From Bowmanella denitrificans (GTDB lineage Bacteria; Pseudomonadota; Gammaproteobacteria; Enterobacterales; Alteromonadaceae): DNA of 64,000 nucleotides. Both the position numbers and the translations under genes were made by a program. The notes below the pieces were generated by a model. It did no database searches and was not told where the DNA came from. It worked only from the letters and a program-made list of their open reading frames with translations. The stretch lies in contig NZ_PEBU01000015.1 in the NCBI RefSeq assembly GCF_002887595.1, positions 1 through 64,000 of the forward strand, given 5' to 3'. Numbering within the stretch: position 1 is the stretch's first letter; every line of letters starts with the position of its first letter. This document shows positions 42,460 to 54,854 of the stretch, piece by piece.

Positions 42460-43716
42460 ATGGCCCTAATTGCACTCGGTATCAATCACAACACGGCTCC
42501 TGTGGATGTCCGAGAGAAAGTGGCGTTTTCGGCGGATGCGCAGCTTGACGCCTTATTGTCACTTCGAAATGAACTTGGCAGTCAGGAGTCGGTGATTCTT
42601 TCCACTTGTAATCGCACAGAGATATATGCCCAGCTTGATGCTCAGCAACAGCAGGCTTTGTTGGCCTGGCTGGCCGACTTCCATAATCTCGAGCAGCAAA
42701 GTCTGCAACCCAACAGTTATGTATATCAGGAGCAGGATGCAATCCGCCACCTGATGCGTGTGGCCAGTGGTTTGGACTCACTGGTACTCGGCGAGCCGCA
42801 AATTCTCGGACAAGTGAAGCAAGCCTTTGTCAGCGCCAAAGACAGCGGCATGGTAAGCAGTGGTTTTGAGCGACTGTTTCAACAGACCTTTGCGGTGGCC
42901 AAAAAAGTGCGGTCAGACACGGATATCGGTGCCAATGCTGTCTCTGTGGCCTATGCCTCGGTGCAACTGGCCAAGCATATTTTCTCTTCTCTGGACAAGA
43001 TTAAAGTCCTGTTGATTGGGGCCGGTGAAACCATTGAGCTGGTGGCGCGCCATCTACATGAACAGCAGGTAAAAAGTATGCTGGTGGCCAATCGTACCCT
43101 TGCCAGGGCTCAGGAGCTGGCTGATCCCATTGGTGCAAGAGTCATCACGCTGGCGCAAATACCAGAGCACCTGGCAGAAGCCGATATTGTGATCAGTTCC
43201 ACAGCCAGCCAGTTACCGATTCTGGGTAAAGGTGTAGTGGAAAGAGCACTAAAAAATCGTCGCCATCAACCTATGTTTCTGGTGGATCTTGCTGTGCCCA
43301 GAGATATAGAAGCTGAAGTGGCGGAGTTGGATGACGCCTATCTTTATACGGTAGATGATCTGCAACAGATTGTGCAGCAGAATCTGGCATCCAGACAAAG
43401 TGCCGCGCAAAAAGCCGAGCAGATGATAGACCTGGCGGTGCAAGAGTTTCTTCAATGGCATGGCGCCCAAGCATCGATGGATCTGGTGCGGGACTATCGG
43501 GCCCAGAGTGAAGCAAATAAATTTAAGTTGCAGGAGCGCGCGCTCAAGCAACTGGCAGATGGCAAAGACCCGCAGGACGTCATTGTCGAGCTGGCAAACA
43601 AACTAACCAACAGCCTGATCCATGCGCCAACCCAGGCTATTAAGGAAGCAGCGCTAAGCCAGGATACAAATAGTCTCAACCTGTTACAGCGGGCTCTGGG
43701 ATTGGAAAAGATTTAG
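42460..43716 (+). CDS. hemA: Glutamyl-tRNA reductase
   Basis: This 418-residue enzyme is the first committed step of tetrapyrrole synthesis from Glu-tRNA. Catalytic Cys in [11 protein letters not shown] (about residue 50), NADPH domain near [17 protein letters not shown], and a C-terminal dimerisation helix region. Length equals E. coli HemA. ATG 42,460 ([10 protein letters not shown]) is chosen over an upstream in-frame ATG. Confidence 0.95.
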   Translation: MALIALGINHNTAPVDVREKVAFSADAQLDALLSLRNELGSQESVILSTCNRTEIYAQLDAQQQQALLAWLADFHNLEQQSLQPNSYVYQEQDAIRHLMRVASGLDSLVLGEPQILGQVKQAFVSAKDSGMVSSGFERLFQQTFAVAKKVRSDTDIGANAVSVAYASVQLAKHIFSSLDKIKVLLIGAGETIELVARHLHEQQVKSMLVANRTLARAQELADPIGARVITLAQIPEHLAEADIVISSTASQLPILGKGVVERALKNRRHQPMFLVDLAVPRDIEAEVAELDDAYLYTVDDLQQIVQQNLASRQSAAQKAEQMIDLAVQEFLQWHGAQASMDLVRDYRAQSEANKFKLQERALKQLADGKDPQDVIVELANKLTNSLIHAPTQAIKEAALSQDTNSLNLLQRALGLEKI

Positions 43717-43731
43717 GAAAACCGAGATTCT

Positions 43732-44820
43732 ATGAAAGCATCTGTATTGAACAAATTGGAATCCCTGATGGAGCGCTTTGAAGAAGTGCAGGCGTTGTTG
43801 GGCGACGCCGGGGTGATTGCCAATCAGGAAAAGTTCCGCAACTTGTCCAGGGAATACGCGCAGTTGGAGGAACTGGTAAAGTGCTTCAGAGCCTACCGCC
43901 AAGCGCAGCAGGATTTGGTTAGTGCTCAGGAAATGCTGAAGGAAGAGGATCCTGAGATGCGTGAAATGGCGGAAGAAGAAATTAAAGCCGCCAAACACAG
44001 CTTAGAGGAATTAGAGACTGAGCTGCAGGTGTTATTACTGCCCAAGGATCCTAACGACGATAGAAACTGTTTCCTGGAAATTCGTGCCGGAGCGGGTGGC
44101 GACGAGGCGGCCATTTTTGCCGGGGACCTGTTTCGTATGTACAGTCGATATGCAGAAAGCCGCAGATGGCGAGTGGAAGTGGTCAGCGCTAATGAAGGCG
44201 AACATGGCGGCTATAAGGAAATTATCGCCAATGTAATGGGGGACGGCGCCTATGGTATTCTGAAATTCGAATCCGGTGGACACCGGGTTCAGCGCGTTCC
44301 CGAAACCGAATCCCAGGGGCGTATCCATACATCGGCCTGTACCGTGGCGGTATTACCTGAGTTACCTGAGTCCGAAGCCATTACCATCAACCCGGCAGAG
44401 CTTAAGGTGGATACCTTCAGGGCCAGTGGTGCCGGTGGTCAGCACGTAAACAAAACCGACTCGGCTATTCGTATTACTCACTTACCCACCGGGTTGGTGG
44501 TGGAGTGTCAGGATGAGCGCTCCCAGCACAAAAACCGTGCTAAAGCCATGTCGGTGTTGCAGGCCAGGTTAAACCAGATGGAGCAGGATAAACGTGCACT
44601 GGAAGAAGCCAGCACCCGTCGTAATCTGGTGGGCAGTGGCGACCGGTCTGAGCGCATACGAACATATAACTTCCCACAGGGCAGGGTCACAGACCATCGC
44701 ATTAACCTGACCTTATATAAGCTAGACGAAATTGTTGAGGGCGATCTCAACGGTATTCTTGAGCCAATTCGCCAGGAACACCAAGCCGATCTGCTGGCGT
44801 CGCTATCCGATGAAGGCTGA
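43732..44820 (+). CDS. prfA: Peptide chain release factor 1
   Basis: This 362-residue protein ends translation at UAA and UAG. Catalytic GGQ motif in [18 protein letters not shown], with the surrounding [18 protein letters not shown] and [18 protein letters not shown]. The Gln of GGQ is methylated by PrmC, encoded by the next gene, which overlaps its end by 11 bp. Confidence 0.95.
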   Translation: MKASVLNKLESLMERFEEVQALLGDAGVIANQEKFRNLSREYAQLEELVKCFRAYRQAQQDLVSAQEMLKEEDPEMREMAEEEIKAAKHSLEELETELQVLLLPKDPNDDRNCFLEIRAGAGGDEAAIFAGDLFRMYSRYAESRRWRVEVVSANEGEHGGYKEIIANVMGDGAYGILKFESGGHRVQRVPETESQGRIHTSACTVAVLPELPESEAITINPAELKVDTFRASGAGGQHVNKTDSAIRITHLPTGLVVECQDERSQHKNRAKAMSVLQARLNQMEQDKRALEEASTRRNLVGSGDRSERIRTYNFPQGRVTDHRINLTLYKLDEIVEGDLNGILEPIRQEHQADLLASLSDEG

Positions 44821-45658
44821 TGATCTGACGATTCAGGACGCGTTACAATGGGCCAGGCAAGTGCTGAGCGATTCTGAGTCGGCTGCCTTAGATGCCCGAG
44901 TGTTACTTTGCCATAGCCTTGATGTCTCGCCGGTTTATTTGCACACCTGGCCGGAAAAACCTTTGCAAGAAAATCAATGGGTTGCGTATCAGGCATTAAT
45001 TGAAAAGCGTAGCAAAGGCGTGCCTGTGGCCCATCTGACCGGGCGACGGGATTTCTGGAGTCTGACCCTTAAGGTTAACAATTTGACCTTGATCCCACGG
45101 CCGGAAACTGAATTGTTGGTGGAAACGGCGCTGGCGCTGTTTGATCACAGCCCTATTAATGTATTGGATTTAGGCACGGGCACCGGGGCCATTGCCCTGG
45201 CATTGGCCAGTGAACGACCAGGCTGGCAGGTGATAGGGGTTGACTTTGAGTCACAGATTGTTGAACTGGCCGAACAAAATGCCCAGTTGAATCAACTAAC
45301 TAATGTCAGGTTTTTGCAGAGCCATTGGTTTAACAATGTGCCAAAGCAGACATTCTCTCTGATCCTCAGTAATCCACCTTACGTAGAACCCGACAGCCCC
45401 TTTTTGCAGCAAGGGGATGTGCGCTTTGAACCTTTGTCTGCTTTGACCGCAGATGAAAATGGATTGGCAGATATTCGCCAAATTATTTCTCAGGCCAGCC
45501 TTTATCTGGTCGATTCCGGTTTCCTGTTACTGGAACATGGTCATAGTCAAGGGGAAGCGGTCAGACAGTTACTTGAGCAGGCGGGTTTTGCACAGGTGGA
45601 TACCCTGAAGGACTTGGCTGGACTGGACAGATTGAGTATGGGGCAATGGCACGTATAA
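44810..45658 (+). CDS. prmC: Release factor glutamine methyltransferase
   Basis: This 282-residue SAM enzyme methylates the GGQ glutamine of RF1 and RF2. SAM motif [20 protein letters not shown] and the NPPY active-site motif in [11 protein letters not shown]. Start at ATG 44,810 inside the prfA end, as is usual. Confidence 0.95.
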   Translation: MKADDLTIQDALQWARQVLSDSESAALDARVLLCHSLDVSPVYLHTWPEKPLQENQWVAYQALIEKRSKGVPVAHLTGRRDFWSLTLKVNNLTLIPRPETELLVETALALFDHSPINVLDLGTGTGAIALALASERPGWQVIGVDFESQIVELAEQNAQLNQLTNVRFLQSHWFNNVPKQTFSLILSNPPYVEPDSPFLQQGDVRFEPLSALTADENGLADIRQIISQASLYLVDSGFLLLEHGHSQGEAVRQLLEQAGFAQVDTLKDLAGLDRLSMGQWHV

Positions 45659-45811
45659 AGTGCGTGTTGGCCTTTTGAATTTGAATGGCATCTATACTCA
45701 GAAGGTCAATACGCTCTGGTCGCTTTTACTTGCCGTCCTGCTGAAACAAGCTATTCTGCTAACTGATTGAATCGACAAAATTTAGCTTTTAATTGGCAGA
45801 CTGGAGGCGCC

Positions 45812-47383
45812 ATGATGTCCGATGACCTGTTGTTCCTGGATGAGTCTGATGATGAAATCATTGAGGAAAGAAGTACCTGGAAGGTTTTAATCGTTGACGA
45901 TGAGCCCGAAGTGCATGCCGTCACCAAGCTGGCCCTGAGTGATTTTGTCTTTCAGGACAAAGGTATTGAGTTTATTAGTGCTTATACCGGTGCTGAAGCA
46001 AAGAAATTGTTTCTGGAGCATGATGACATTGCCATTGTGCTGCTGGACGTTGTGATGGAAACCGATGATGCAGGTTTGCAAGTTGCTGAATTTATTCGTG
46101 GTGAAGCCAACAACCATTTTACCCGCATTATTCTGCGCACCGGACAGCCAGGTCAGGCACCGGAAAAACATGTCATCATCAACTACGATATCAACGACTA
46201 CAAATCCAAGACGGAGCTGACGGCACAGAAGCTGTTTACCGTGGTTATTGCCACCCTGCGCTCTTATCGCGACATTATGGTTATCGAAGAGAACCGTAAG
46301 GGGCTGGAGAAAATCATATCAGCCTCTGCAGATCTGTTCAGCATTCATTCTCTTGAGCACTTTATTGACGGCATAGTACAGCAACTGTCTTCGTTGTTAG
46401 GCGGCACACAGGACGCCGCTTATATTACCTCTGCGGTGGCAGGCCCCCGTCCTATCGATAACGATGTGTCCTCTGATTTCTATGTGTTTACCGGCAAAGG
46501 CGACTTTGCCGATCATGAAGGTAAACCTCTGGATAATGTGCTGAGCGGTTCGCAACTGGATGCCTGCCATCAGGCGTTGCGTGAAAGGGAAATCGTTTAT
46601 GCCGAAGAATATCTGGTCGCTTACTGCAACAGCAAAACCATGCGTGGCTCGTTGTTGTACTTGTCTGGGTTGCCGCGCAAATTAACCGAGACTGACAAAC
46701 GCTTACTGGAAATTTTTGCTCAGAACGTGCAGATTGCCTTTGACAATGTACTGCTGACCAAAGATATCGAAGATACTCAGCGGGAAATTGTCGAGCGCTT
46801 AGGCCAGGCTTTGGAAAAGGAAATGGGCGGTGGCAAGCATATTCAACGAATGACGCTGATGTGTGAGTTGCTGGGCCGGGAATATGGTCTCTGTGACGAG
46901 GAACTGGACATACTCAAGTTGGCCGTACCATTGCACGATGTCGGTAAATTAAAGATCCCAGAGTCCATTTTGCTCAAGCCTGGCAAACTAAACGCTGAAG
47001 AGATTGAAATTGTACGGAATCATGCAGAGTTTGGTTATCAGCTTCTTAAGGATTCCCGTCGTCCAATCATAAAAGCGGCCGCACTGCTGGCCAGGGACCA
47101 TCACGAATACTGGGATGGGCAGGGTTATCCACGTGGATTGAAAGGCGATGAAATTCATATTTTTTGCCGCATAACCGCGCTGGCCGACGTGTTCGATGCA
47201 TTGCATGCCAAACGTTGTTACAAAGAAGCCTGGCCGCTGGATAAGGTACTGGACTTAATTAAGTCGCAGCGCGGCAAGCAGTTTGACCCCAGGTTAGTGG
47301 ATATCATGCTGGCCAATCGGGATAAAATAGAGGCTATTTGCTATGCCTATCCGGACAACTTGCCAGAATCGCCATGCAGCTAA
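45812..47383 (+). CDS. Response regulator with HD-GYP phosphodiesterase domain
   Basis: This 523-residue protein has a receiver domain (residues about 28-150, phospho-acceptor Asp in IVLLDVVMETDD), a DUF3369 (GAF-like) sensor domain (about 165-330), and a C-terminal HD-GYP domain with HDVGKLKIPESI, DHHEYWDGQGYPRGL and KGDEIHIFCRI. HD-GYP enzymes degrade cyclic di-GMP, so it would lower c-di-GMP when its unknown kinase acts. Two ATGs (45,812 and 45,815) follow GGAGG. No histidine kinase lies next to it, and it interrupts the conserved prmC-sirB2 order. Confidence 0.9.
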   Translation: MMSDDLLFLDESDDEIIEERSTWKVLIVDDEPEVHAVTKLALSDFVFQDKGIEFISAYTGAEAKKLFLEHDDIAIVLLDVVMETDDAGLQVAEFIRGEANNHFTRIILRTGQPGQAPEKHVIINYDINDYKSKTELTAQKLFTVVIATLRSYRDIMVIEENRKGLEKIISASADLFSIHSLEHFIDGIVQQLSSLLGGTQDAAYITSAVAGPRPIDNDVSSDFYVFTGKGDFADHEGKPLDNVLSGSQLDACHQALREREIVYAEEYLVAYCNSKTMRGSLLYLSGLPRKLTETDKRLLEIFAQNVQIAFDNVLLTKDIEDTQREIVERLGQALEKEMGGGKHIQRMTLMCELLGREYGLCDEELDILKLAVPLHDVGKLKIPESILLKPGKLNAEEIEIVRNHAEFGYQLLKDSRRPIIKAAALLARDHHEYWDGQGYPRGLKGDEIHIFCRITALADVFDALHAKRCYKEAWPLDKVLDLIKSQRGKQFDPRLVDIMLANRDKIEAICYAYPDNLPESPCS

Positions 47384-47564
47384 TGCTAGTTGGTTGACAA
47401 TATTGATATTGAGTTGCGGTTTTAACCTGAATTCATCGCAAAAATAGCCAGTTAGTCCTAAATCGCATTTCAGGGCTCGATTTTGCCTCTTTGGCAAAGT
47501 AAAGTTGGGCTCCGGTGGGGCACGAAGCGCCTCACAATATAATTACAATAACAGGGTTAGTGCT
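47384..47564. other. Intergenic DNA before sirB2
   Basis: There is no gene. A TTGACA at about 47,393-47,398 could be a -35 element for sirB2, but no clear -10 lies at the right distance. Confidence 0.35.
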
Positions 47565-47942
47565 ATGTATATGATGGTCAAACACCTTCACCTGACCGCA
47601 ATTGCTATCAGTCTTTCATTGTTTATATTGCGTTTCTTCTGGCAGCTTAGAGGGTCTCCGATGCTGCACAAGAAATGGGTCAAAATTGTTCCCCATGTCG
47701 TCGATACTTTGCTGCTGGCCAGTGCCGTCACCTTGTGTGTGATGATTGCGCAATATCCGTTTGTGCATGCCTGGGTAACAGAGAAACTGATGGCTGTACT
47801 GTTCTACATTTTGTTGGGACTGGTGGCCCTTAAGTTAGGCCGCACCAATACCATTCGTTGGATTGGTTTTGTTGGTGCCATCAGTTGGTTAGCCTTTGCC
47901 GCCAAAGTCGCCATATTCAAGCAACCCATATTGTTCTCCTGA
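47565..47942 (+). CDS. sirB2: SirB2-family membrane protein
   Basis: This 125-residue protein has four membrane segments. Start MYMMVKHLHLTAIAISLSLF and FILRFFWQLRGSPMLHKKWVKI match SirB2/YchQ. Function is poorly defined; the gene lies between prmC and sirB1 in many gammaproteobacteria. ATG 47,565 chosen because the frame upstream has no family similarity. Confidence 0.85.
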   Translation: MYMMVKHLHLTAIAISLSLFILRFFWQLRGSPMLHKKWVKIVPHVVDTLLLASAVTLCVMIAQYPFVHAWVTEKLMAVLFYILLGLVALKLGRTNTIRWIGFVGAISWLAFAAKVAIFKQPILFS

Positions 47943-47989
47943 AATTCGTCGGATTGTCGACCTTGATGTAGTTGCCCCAGAGGTAAATA

Positions 47990-48793
47990 GTGTCGCCTGT
48001 ATTTTCTAGTATTGCGCAAGAGCAGCCGCTGAAGGCTGCCTTGCAACTTGGTCTGTTGTTTGGCCCGGTGGATGTGGATGCACAGATACGTCAGGTGCAT
48101 GAGTGGATTGAGCTTGGAAAAAAGCGCCTGACTGGCCCAGACCCCTTTGGTGCCTTTCTGCATTTTTTCTATAAGGAACTGGCCTTTGGCCAGGGGCCGG
48201 ACTTACATGCTTCCAATATGGTAAGAATGGATCAGGTTTTGGCTTATCGCTCCGGAGGGAGCATTTGTCTGGGCTTACTGTTTTGCTATATGGGCAGGCA
48301 GTTGGGGTTTGAATTGACTGAAATTAACTTTCCCGGTCATTTTCTGATTAGTCGTCAAAAAGGGGCATTGCGTCGGCAATTTATCGATCCTCTCAATGGC
48401 AAGATCCTCAACTGGCAGCAAGTGGAAGCGTTGTATCATACGCTGCTGGACGACATGCATGAAGAAGATGACGAGTCTCAACTCGCTAACTGGTTACAAC
48501 CTGGCAGTTGCAGAGATATCGTCGTGCGGTTGCTTAACAACCTAAAAGCCACGTTTATTCAAGAGCAACGTTTTGAACAGGCCTGGCAGGCCAGTGATCT
48601 GCTGGTGCAGCTATGCCCGGATGATCCATATGAGCGCCGGGACAGAGGTTTTTTATTACAGCAGCTTGATTGCCCTGGTGGCGCACTGGCAGACTACCGC
48701 TATTACATCAGCCAATGTCCCAGAGACCCGGCTGCCCAGTTGCTGAAGATGCAGCTTAAACATTTTACCCAGGAATTCGTTGTACTGCACTGA
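47990..48793 (+). CDS. sirB1: SirB1-family transglutaminase-like protein
   Basis: This 267-residue cytosolic protein of the SirB1/YchA family has a transglutaminase-like core with GGSICLGLLFCYMGRQLGFE and FPGHFLI, followed by TPR-like helices (residues about 175-255). Biochemical role is unknown. GTG start at 47,990 with AGAGGTAAA upstream. Confidence 0.85.
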   Translation: MSPVFSSIAQEQPLKAALQLGLLFGPVDVDAQIRQVHEWIELGKKRLTGPDPFGAFLHFFYKELAFGQGPDLHASNMVRMDQVLAYRSGGSICLGLLFCYMGRQLGFELTEINFPGHFLISRQKGALRRQFIDPLNGKILNWQQVEALYHTLLDDMHEEDDESQLANWLQPGSCRDIVVRLLNNLKATFIQEQRFEQAWQASDLLVQLCPDDPYERRDRGFLLQQLDCPGGALADYRYYISQCPRDPAAQLLKMQLKHFTQEFVVLH

Positions 48794-48838
48794 GCTGGTG
48801 GTGTAACGATAAAGGGTTAACGATATTTAGGAGGTCTG

Positions 48839-50933
<2,095 letters not shown>

Positions 50934-50934
<1 letters not shown>

Positions 50935-51383
50935 TGAACTGCCTGTTGGTGACCGATATCTTTGGCGATGGTCCCTGGCTGCAACAGGTCAGGGAAACCA
51001 TCCAGCAATATGCACAAATCACTTGTGTCAGCCCTTACAGTAGCAAACAGGCATTTGATCATGTTCAGCATATTATTGGTTTCTATCCTGGCCAGATTCG
51101 TAATGCATTGGCGCTGAATACACAGATAAGCACAACGCTGGTGTTTCCAAGCCATGAGTCACATTTTGATCTGGTACCGGTGAAGTCGGCTTTGCGTAAA
51201 AAAGACAAGGTTGAGGTGCTGGACAGTGCTTGGCTGCATGGTTTTATGAACCCCTGTTCTGAAGGGTTTCATGTTTATGGGCAGAAAATGGGTTTAGAGA
51301 TTATTGAGCAAAAGTTGATGCTGATGAGGGAAAGTTTGATGAGGGCACAAGAAGGCGGGGATATCCCCGCCGTCCAGGCGTAA
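50934..51383 (+). CDS. Small protein after kdsA, unknown
   Basis: This 149-residue protein starts MNCLLVTDIFGDGPWLQQVR, which looks like the beginning of a Rossmann or alpha/beta hydrolase-type fold, but the rest lacks a recognisable nucleophile. No family is claimed. Its ATG overlaps the kdsA stop, so it is co-translated. A hairpin GCAATCCT/AGGATTGC follows at 51,397-51,423. Confidence 0.6.
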
Positions 51384-51432
51384 ACATCAACAGGGGCAAT
51401 CCTTGCCTATGGCAGGATTGCAGATAAGGTGA

Positions 51433-51696
51433 CTAGTCAGCCTTGGTCTGCAGATCCTGGCGGCTGTCAGCCTTTACTAGCAGCTCAGCGTTGTTATCTT
51501 TGCTGTCCAGTGTCAGACTGTCCTCGGTCAATATAATAACCGGTTTAATTTGAGGCAGTTCCAGGCTGTCTGCCGCTGCTTTTACCTGGGCCTGGATGAG
51601 CTCGGCTAACCAGTCTTTGTCCAATGTATTGGCATTAACGGCCTGGCTGCTAAGCAGTACTAGGCCACAAGTGAGAATTCTGTTAAAGTTTTTCAT
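51433..51696 (-). CDS. Small exported protein, unknown
   Basis: This 87-residue protein has a signal peptide (MKNFNRILTCGLVLLSSQAV, cleavage after VNA), then a short polar periplasmic domain. ATG 51,696 has AAGG at the right distance. Divergent from the LysR gene. No family is recognised. Confidence 0.6.
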   Translation of the reverse strand: MKNFNRILTCGLVLLSSQAVNANTLDKDWLAELIQAQVKAAADSLELPQIKPVIILTEDSLTLDSKDNNAELLVKADSRQDLQTKAD

Positions 51697-51901
51697 CTGC
51701 AATACCTTAAGTAAATATAATGTTAAAGTTACGCTTTTATGAGATCTTTGTTACAGTTTTGTTTTGGTGATGAACTGTTAACTTGCTTTTTATAAAGCAA
51801 TTTTTTATCTCACGGTTAAAATATAACCGATAAATTGCAAGCGTTAAATTGACATTAATTCAGGTAAATGGATTAGAAAAAATAATGAAAGAGTCATTTT
51901 G

Positions 51902-52810
51902 ATGTCACGCCGCTTACCGCCGCTGAATTCCCTTAAAGCCTTTGAGGCAGCAGCCCGACACCTGAGTTTTACTCGCGCAGCGGATGAGCTGTTTGTGACG
52001 CAGGCCGCGGTTAGCCACCAAATTAAGGCTTTGGAAGAATTTTTGGGTATCAAACTTTTTTTGCGGAAAAATCGCTCATTGTTACTCACAGAGGAAGGCC
52101 AGGGTTACTATCTGGATATTAAGGACATCTTCAGCTCACTGCAGGAAGCCACCCAGCGCCTATTAGCCAGGGGCGCAAAGGGAGCCATTACGGTGGCTTT
52201 ACCTCCCAGTTTTGCTATTCAGTGGTTGGTTCCGCGCATTCATAAGTTCAGCGCCCAATATCCGGATATTGACGTACGTATCAAGGCAGTAGATTTTGAT
52301 GAAGGCCATTTGACCGACGATGTGGACGTTGCCATTTATTATGGGCGCGGCAAGTGGCCTGGCTTGCAGGCTGACAAGCTGCATACTGAGTATCTGACCC
52401 CCATATGTTCGCCTATGTTGTTTCAGTCAGACAAACCGCTGGATACCCTGGATGACCTGCGTTATCACCAACTATTGCATGATGCCTCACGTGAACCCTG
52501 GAAAAACTGGATCCGTGAATTTAACGTGCTGGGGGTGAATGTTAATCAGGGGCCTATTTTCAGCCATTCCATGTTGGTTTTACAGGCCGCAGCCCTAGGG
52601 CAGGGTATAGCACTAGGACACTCCGTTCTGGCGCGCCCGGAAATACAGGCTGGGCGTCTGATCTGTCCTTTTGCCGAAAAGCTGATCACTAAAAATGCCT
52701 ACTATGTCGTGTGTCATGAATCTCAGACCGAATTGGGTAAAATTGCCACCTTCAGAGACTGGGTATTGGCTCAGGTAAAAGAAGAACAGGAAAGCGATGA
52801 TTTTAGCTGA
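51902..52810 (+). CDS. gcvA: LysR-family regulator, GcvA-like
   Basis: This 302-residue LysR protein has HTH LSFTRAADELFVTQAAVSHQ near residues 24-43. The opening RRLPPLNSLKAFEAAARHLS is typical of GcvA, which activates the glycine cleavage operon in enterics. The next two genes here (COG3571 hydrolase, then DUF423/YgdD and RlmM) keep the E. coli gcvA-ygdD-rlmM order, supporting orthology. The effector is not deducible. Start is ATG 51,902 rather than the adjacent TTG. Confidence 0.75.
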   Translation: MSRRLPPLNSLKAFEAAARHLSFTRAADELFVTQAAVSHQIKALEEFLGIKLFLRKNRSLLLTEEGQGYYLDIKDIFSSLQEATQRLLARGAKGAITVALPPSFAIQWLVPRIHKFSAQYPDIDVRIKAVDFDEGHLTDDVDVAIYYGRGKWPGLQADKLHTEYLTPICSPMLFQSDKPLDTLDDLRYHQLLHDASREPWKNWIREFNVLGVNVNQGPIFSHSMLVLQAAALGQGIALGHSVLARPEIQAGRLICPFAEKLITKNAYYVVCHESQTELGKIATFRDWVLAQVKEEQESDDFS

Positions 52811-53411
52811 TACTGCCCACCAACCCATTGCCAGCTTATTGCTGGCACATGGTGCCGGTGCTGGTATGCACAGCGACTTTATGCAGCAGGTCGCTGCAGG
52901 TCTGTGCGAACTGGGTGTTAATGTCTACCGGTTTAATTTTCCTTATATGCAGTTAGCCGAGCAGCAGGGTAAAAAACGTCCACCGGATGGCATGGCCAAA
53001 TTACAATCCGCAATGCAGGACGCATTGGCACAAGTACCGGTTAATCTTCCCCGTTTTATCGGCGGTAAATCTATGGGCGGGAGGGTTGCGTCGATGCTGG
53101 CTGATAGCCTGGAAGTTCAGGGCTGTTTGTGTCTTGGTTATCCTTTTCATCCCCCTGGTAAACCCGAAAAATTGCGTATTGACCACCTGCAAAAGCCTGG
53201 CAAGCCCATCTTGATAGTGCAGGGGCAGCGGGATCCCTTTGGTAGGGAAGAAGAAATTGCTGGCTATTCACTGCATAGCAGGGTTCAGGTGGCGAAGATA
53301 ACGGATGGCGATCACAGTTTTGTACCGCGTAAATCGTCGGGCTTGGTATTCGAGGATAATTTGCATACAGCCTGTCAGCAGATGGTGGCATTTATCGGAG
53401 CTAATAAATGA
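52797..53411 (+). CDS. Alpha/beta hydrolase, COG3571 type
   Basis: This 204-residue protein has LLLAHGAGAGMHSDFM near the start (oxyanion region), nucleophile GGKSMGGR (Ser), Asp in GQRDPFG and His in DGDHSF, the catalytic triad of this family. Cytosolic; substrate unknown. Overlaps gcvA-like by 14 bp and the next gene by 4 bp. Confidence 0.85.
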   Translation: MILADTAHQPIASLLLAHGAGAGMHSDFMQQVAAGLCELGVNVYRFNFPYMQLAEQQGKKRPPDGMAKLQSAMQDALAQVPVNLPRFIGGKSMGGRVASMLADSLEVQGCLCLGYPFHPPGKPEKLRIDHLQKPGKPILIVQGQRDPFGREEEIAGYSLHSRVQVAKITDGDHSFVPRKSSGLVFEDNLHTACQQMVAFIGANK

Positions 53412-53782
53412 AGTGGATTTTAACCTTGGCGGCTTTTTTTGGGCTGACCGGCGTGATGTTGGGGGCCTTTGCAGCTCATGGTCTTAAAGGCAAACTGGAA
53501 AATCAACTACTGGCGGCGTTTCAGACCGGCGTTCAATATCAGCTTTGGCATGCATTGGCGCTTATTCTATTGGTGCTACTGTACCGTCAGCAGCCTCAGC
53601 CACTGTTGCAATGGGCTGCAATCAGCATGTGCTCCGGGGTGGTATTGTTTTCCGGTTCGTTGTATTTGCTGGCAATAACCGGAATGAAATGGCTGGGACC
53701 CATAACCCCTTTGGGCGGATTGGCCATGATTCTTGGTTGGTTGTTGCTGTTGATTGCAGCACTGCGGGGAGGCCAAATCTGA
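53408..53782 (+). CDS. DUF423-family membrane protein (YgdD-like)
   Basis: This 124-residue protein has about four membrane segments. GVMLGAFAAHGLKGKL and GITPLGGLAMILGWLLL match DUF423/YgdD. Function is unknown. It shares a TGATG with rlmM. Confidence 0.9.
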   Translation: MKWILTLAAFFGLTGVMLGAFAAHGLKGKLENQLLAAFQTGVQYQLWHALALILLVLLYRQQPQPLLQWAAISMCSGVVLFSGSLYLLAITGMKWLGPITPLGGLAMILGWLLLLIAALRGGQI

Positions 53783-54840
53783 TGGCTGGATTATTAGCCT
53801 ATTGCCGGGCTGGCTTTGAATCGGACCTGGCCAACGAATTACAGGAAAAAGCGGCACAGCGACAGATATTTGGTTTTCCCCGGTTAAAACCAAACAGTGG
53901 CTTTGTGTTGTTTGAATGCTATCAAGCCGAAGATGCGCGCCCTTTGGCCGAAGCCTTACCCCTGAGTGAGGTGATTTTCTCCCGTCAGCAGTTTGCCTGT
54001 CTTGCCAGCCTGACGTCGCTGGATCCTGCTGATCGCATCAGCCCTATTCTGACCGCGTGTGCGGATTTTCCCCTTTGTGGCGATTTGCGCGTGGAGTACC
54101 CAGACACCACAGAAGGACGGGAACTGTCTAAGTTTTGTCGAAAATTTGCTGTCCCTTTGCGTCAGGCGCTGCGAAAAGCCGGCAAGCTGACGCATAAAGA
54201 GAATGCCAGAAAGCCGGTGCTTTTCGCTTTTTTCACCGATGGCCAGCATTTACATCTGGGCGTAGCCGAGCCGGATGCAATCAGTCCACATCCGCTGGGG
54301 ATTATGCGTCTGAAAACCCCTGCGGATGCCCCCAGTCGCTCCAGTCTTAAATTGGATGAAGCGATTCAGACCTTTCTAAGCGAAGCTGAACAACAAAGTA
54401 GGCTGCAAAGTGGTATGCAGGGGGTGGATTTGGGGGCCTGTCCGGGAGGCTGGACCTATCAATTGGTTCGGCGTGGGCTATTTGTGCAGGCTGTTGACAA
54501 TGGTGCTATGGCACCCAGCCTGATGGAAAGCGGTCAGGTTCGCCATTATGCTGAAGATGGCTTTAAATTCCGGCCAAAGAAAAAGAATGTTCACTGGCTG
54601 GTATGCGATATGGTGGAGCAGCCGGTCAGAGTGGCGAGACTGATGGCAGATTGGGTAAGAGATGGCTGGTGCAAAGAGGCCATTTTTAACCTTAAACTGC
54701 CAATGAAAAGGCGTTTTGAAACTGTGCAGCAAGCGCAGAATTGTATCGAAGAGGCCATGGCCGGTCAGGCGTATCGCCTGGTAGCCAAGCACTTGTACCA
54801 TGATCGGGAAGAAATCACCCTGCACTTGTTTAAAAAATGA
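53782..54840 (+). CDS. rlmM: 23S rRNA (cytidine-2498 2'-O)-methyltransferase
   Basis: This 352-residue Mg-independent SAM enzyme modifies C2498 of 23S rRNA. N-terminal THUMP-like part (residues 1-90), then the SAM motif VDLGACPGGWTYQLVRRGLF and NLKLPMKRR containing the catalytic Lys. ATG overlaps the DUF423 stop. Confidence 0.9.
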   Translation: MAGLLAYCRAGFESDLANELQEKAAQRQIFGFPRLKPNSGFVLFECYQAEDARPLAEALPLSEVIFSRQQFACLASLTSLDPADRISPILTACADFPLCGDLRVEYPDTTEGRELSKFCRKFAVPLRQALRKAGKLTHKENARKPVLFAFFTDGQHLHLGVAEPDAISPHPLGIMRLKTPADAPSRSSLKLDEAIQTFLSEAEQQSRLQSGMQGVDLGACPGGWTYQLVRRGLFVQAVDNGAMAPSLMESGQVRHYAEDGFKFRPKKKNVHWLVCDMVEQPVRVARLMADWVRDGWCKEAIFNLKLPMKRRFETVQQAQNCIEEAMAGQAYRLVAKHLYHDREEITLHLFKK

Positions 54841-54854
54841 GTCGTTTGATGGGG

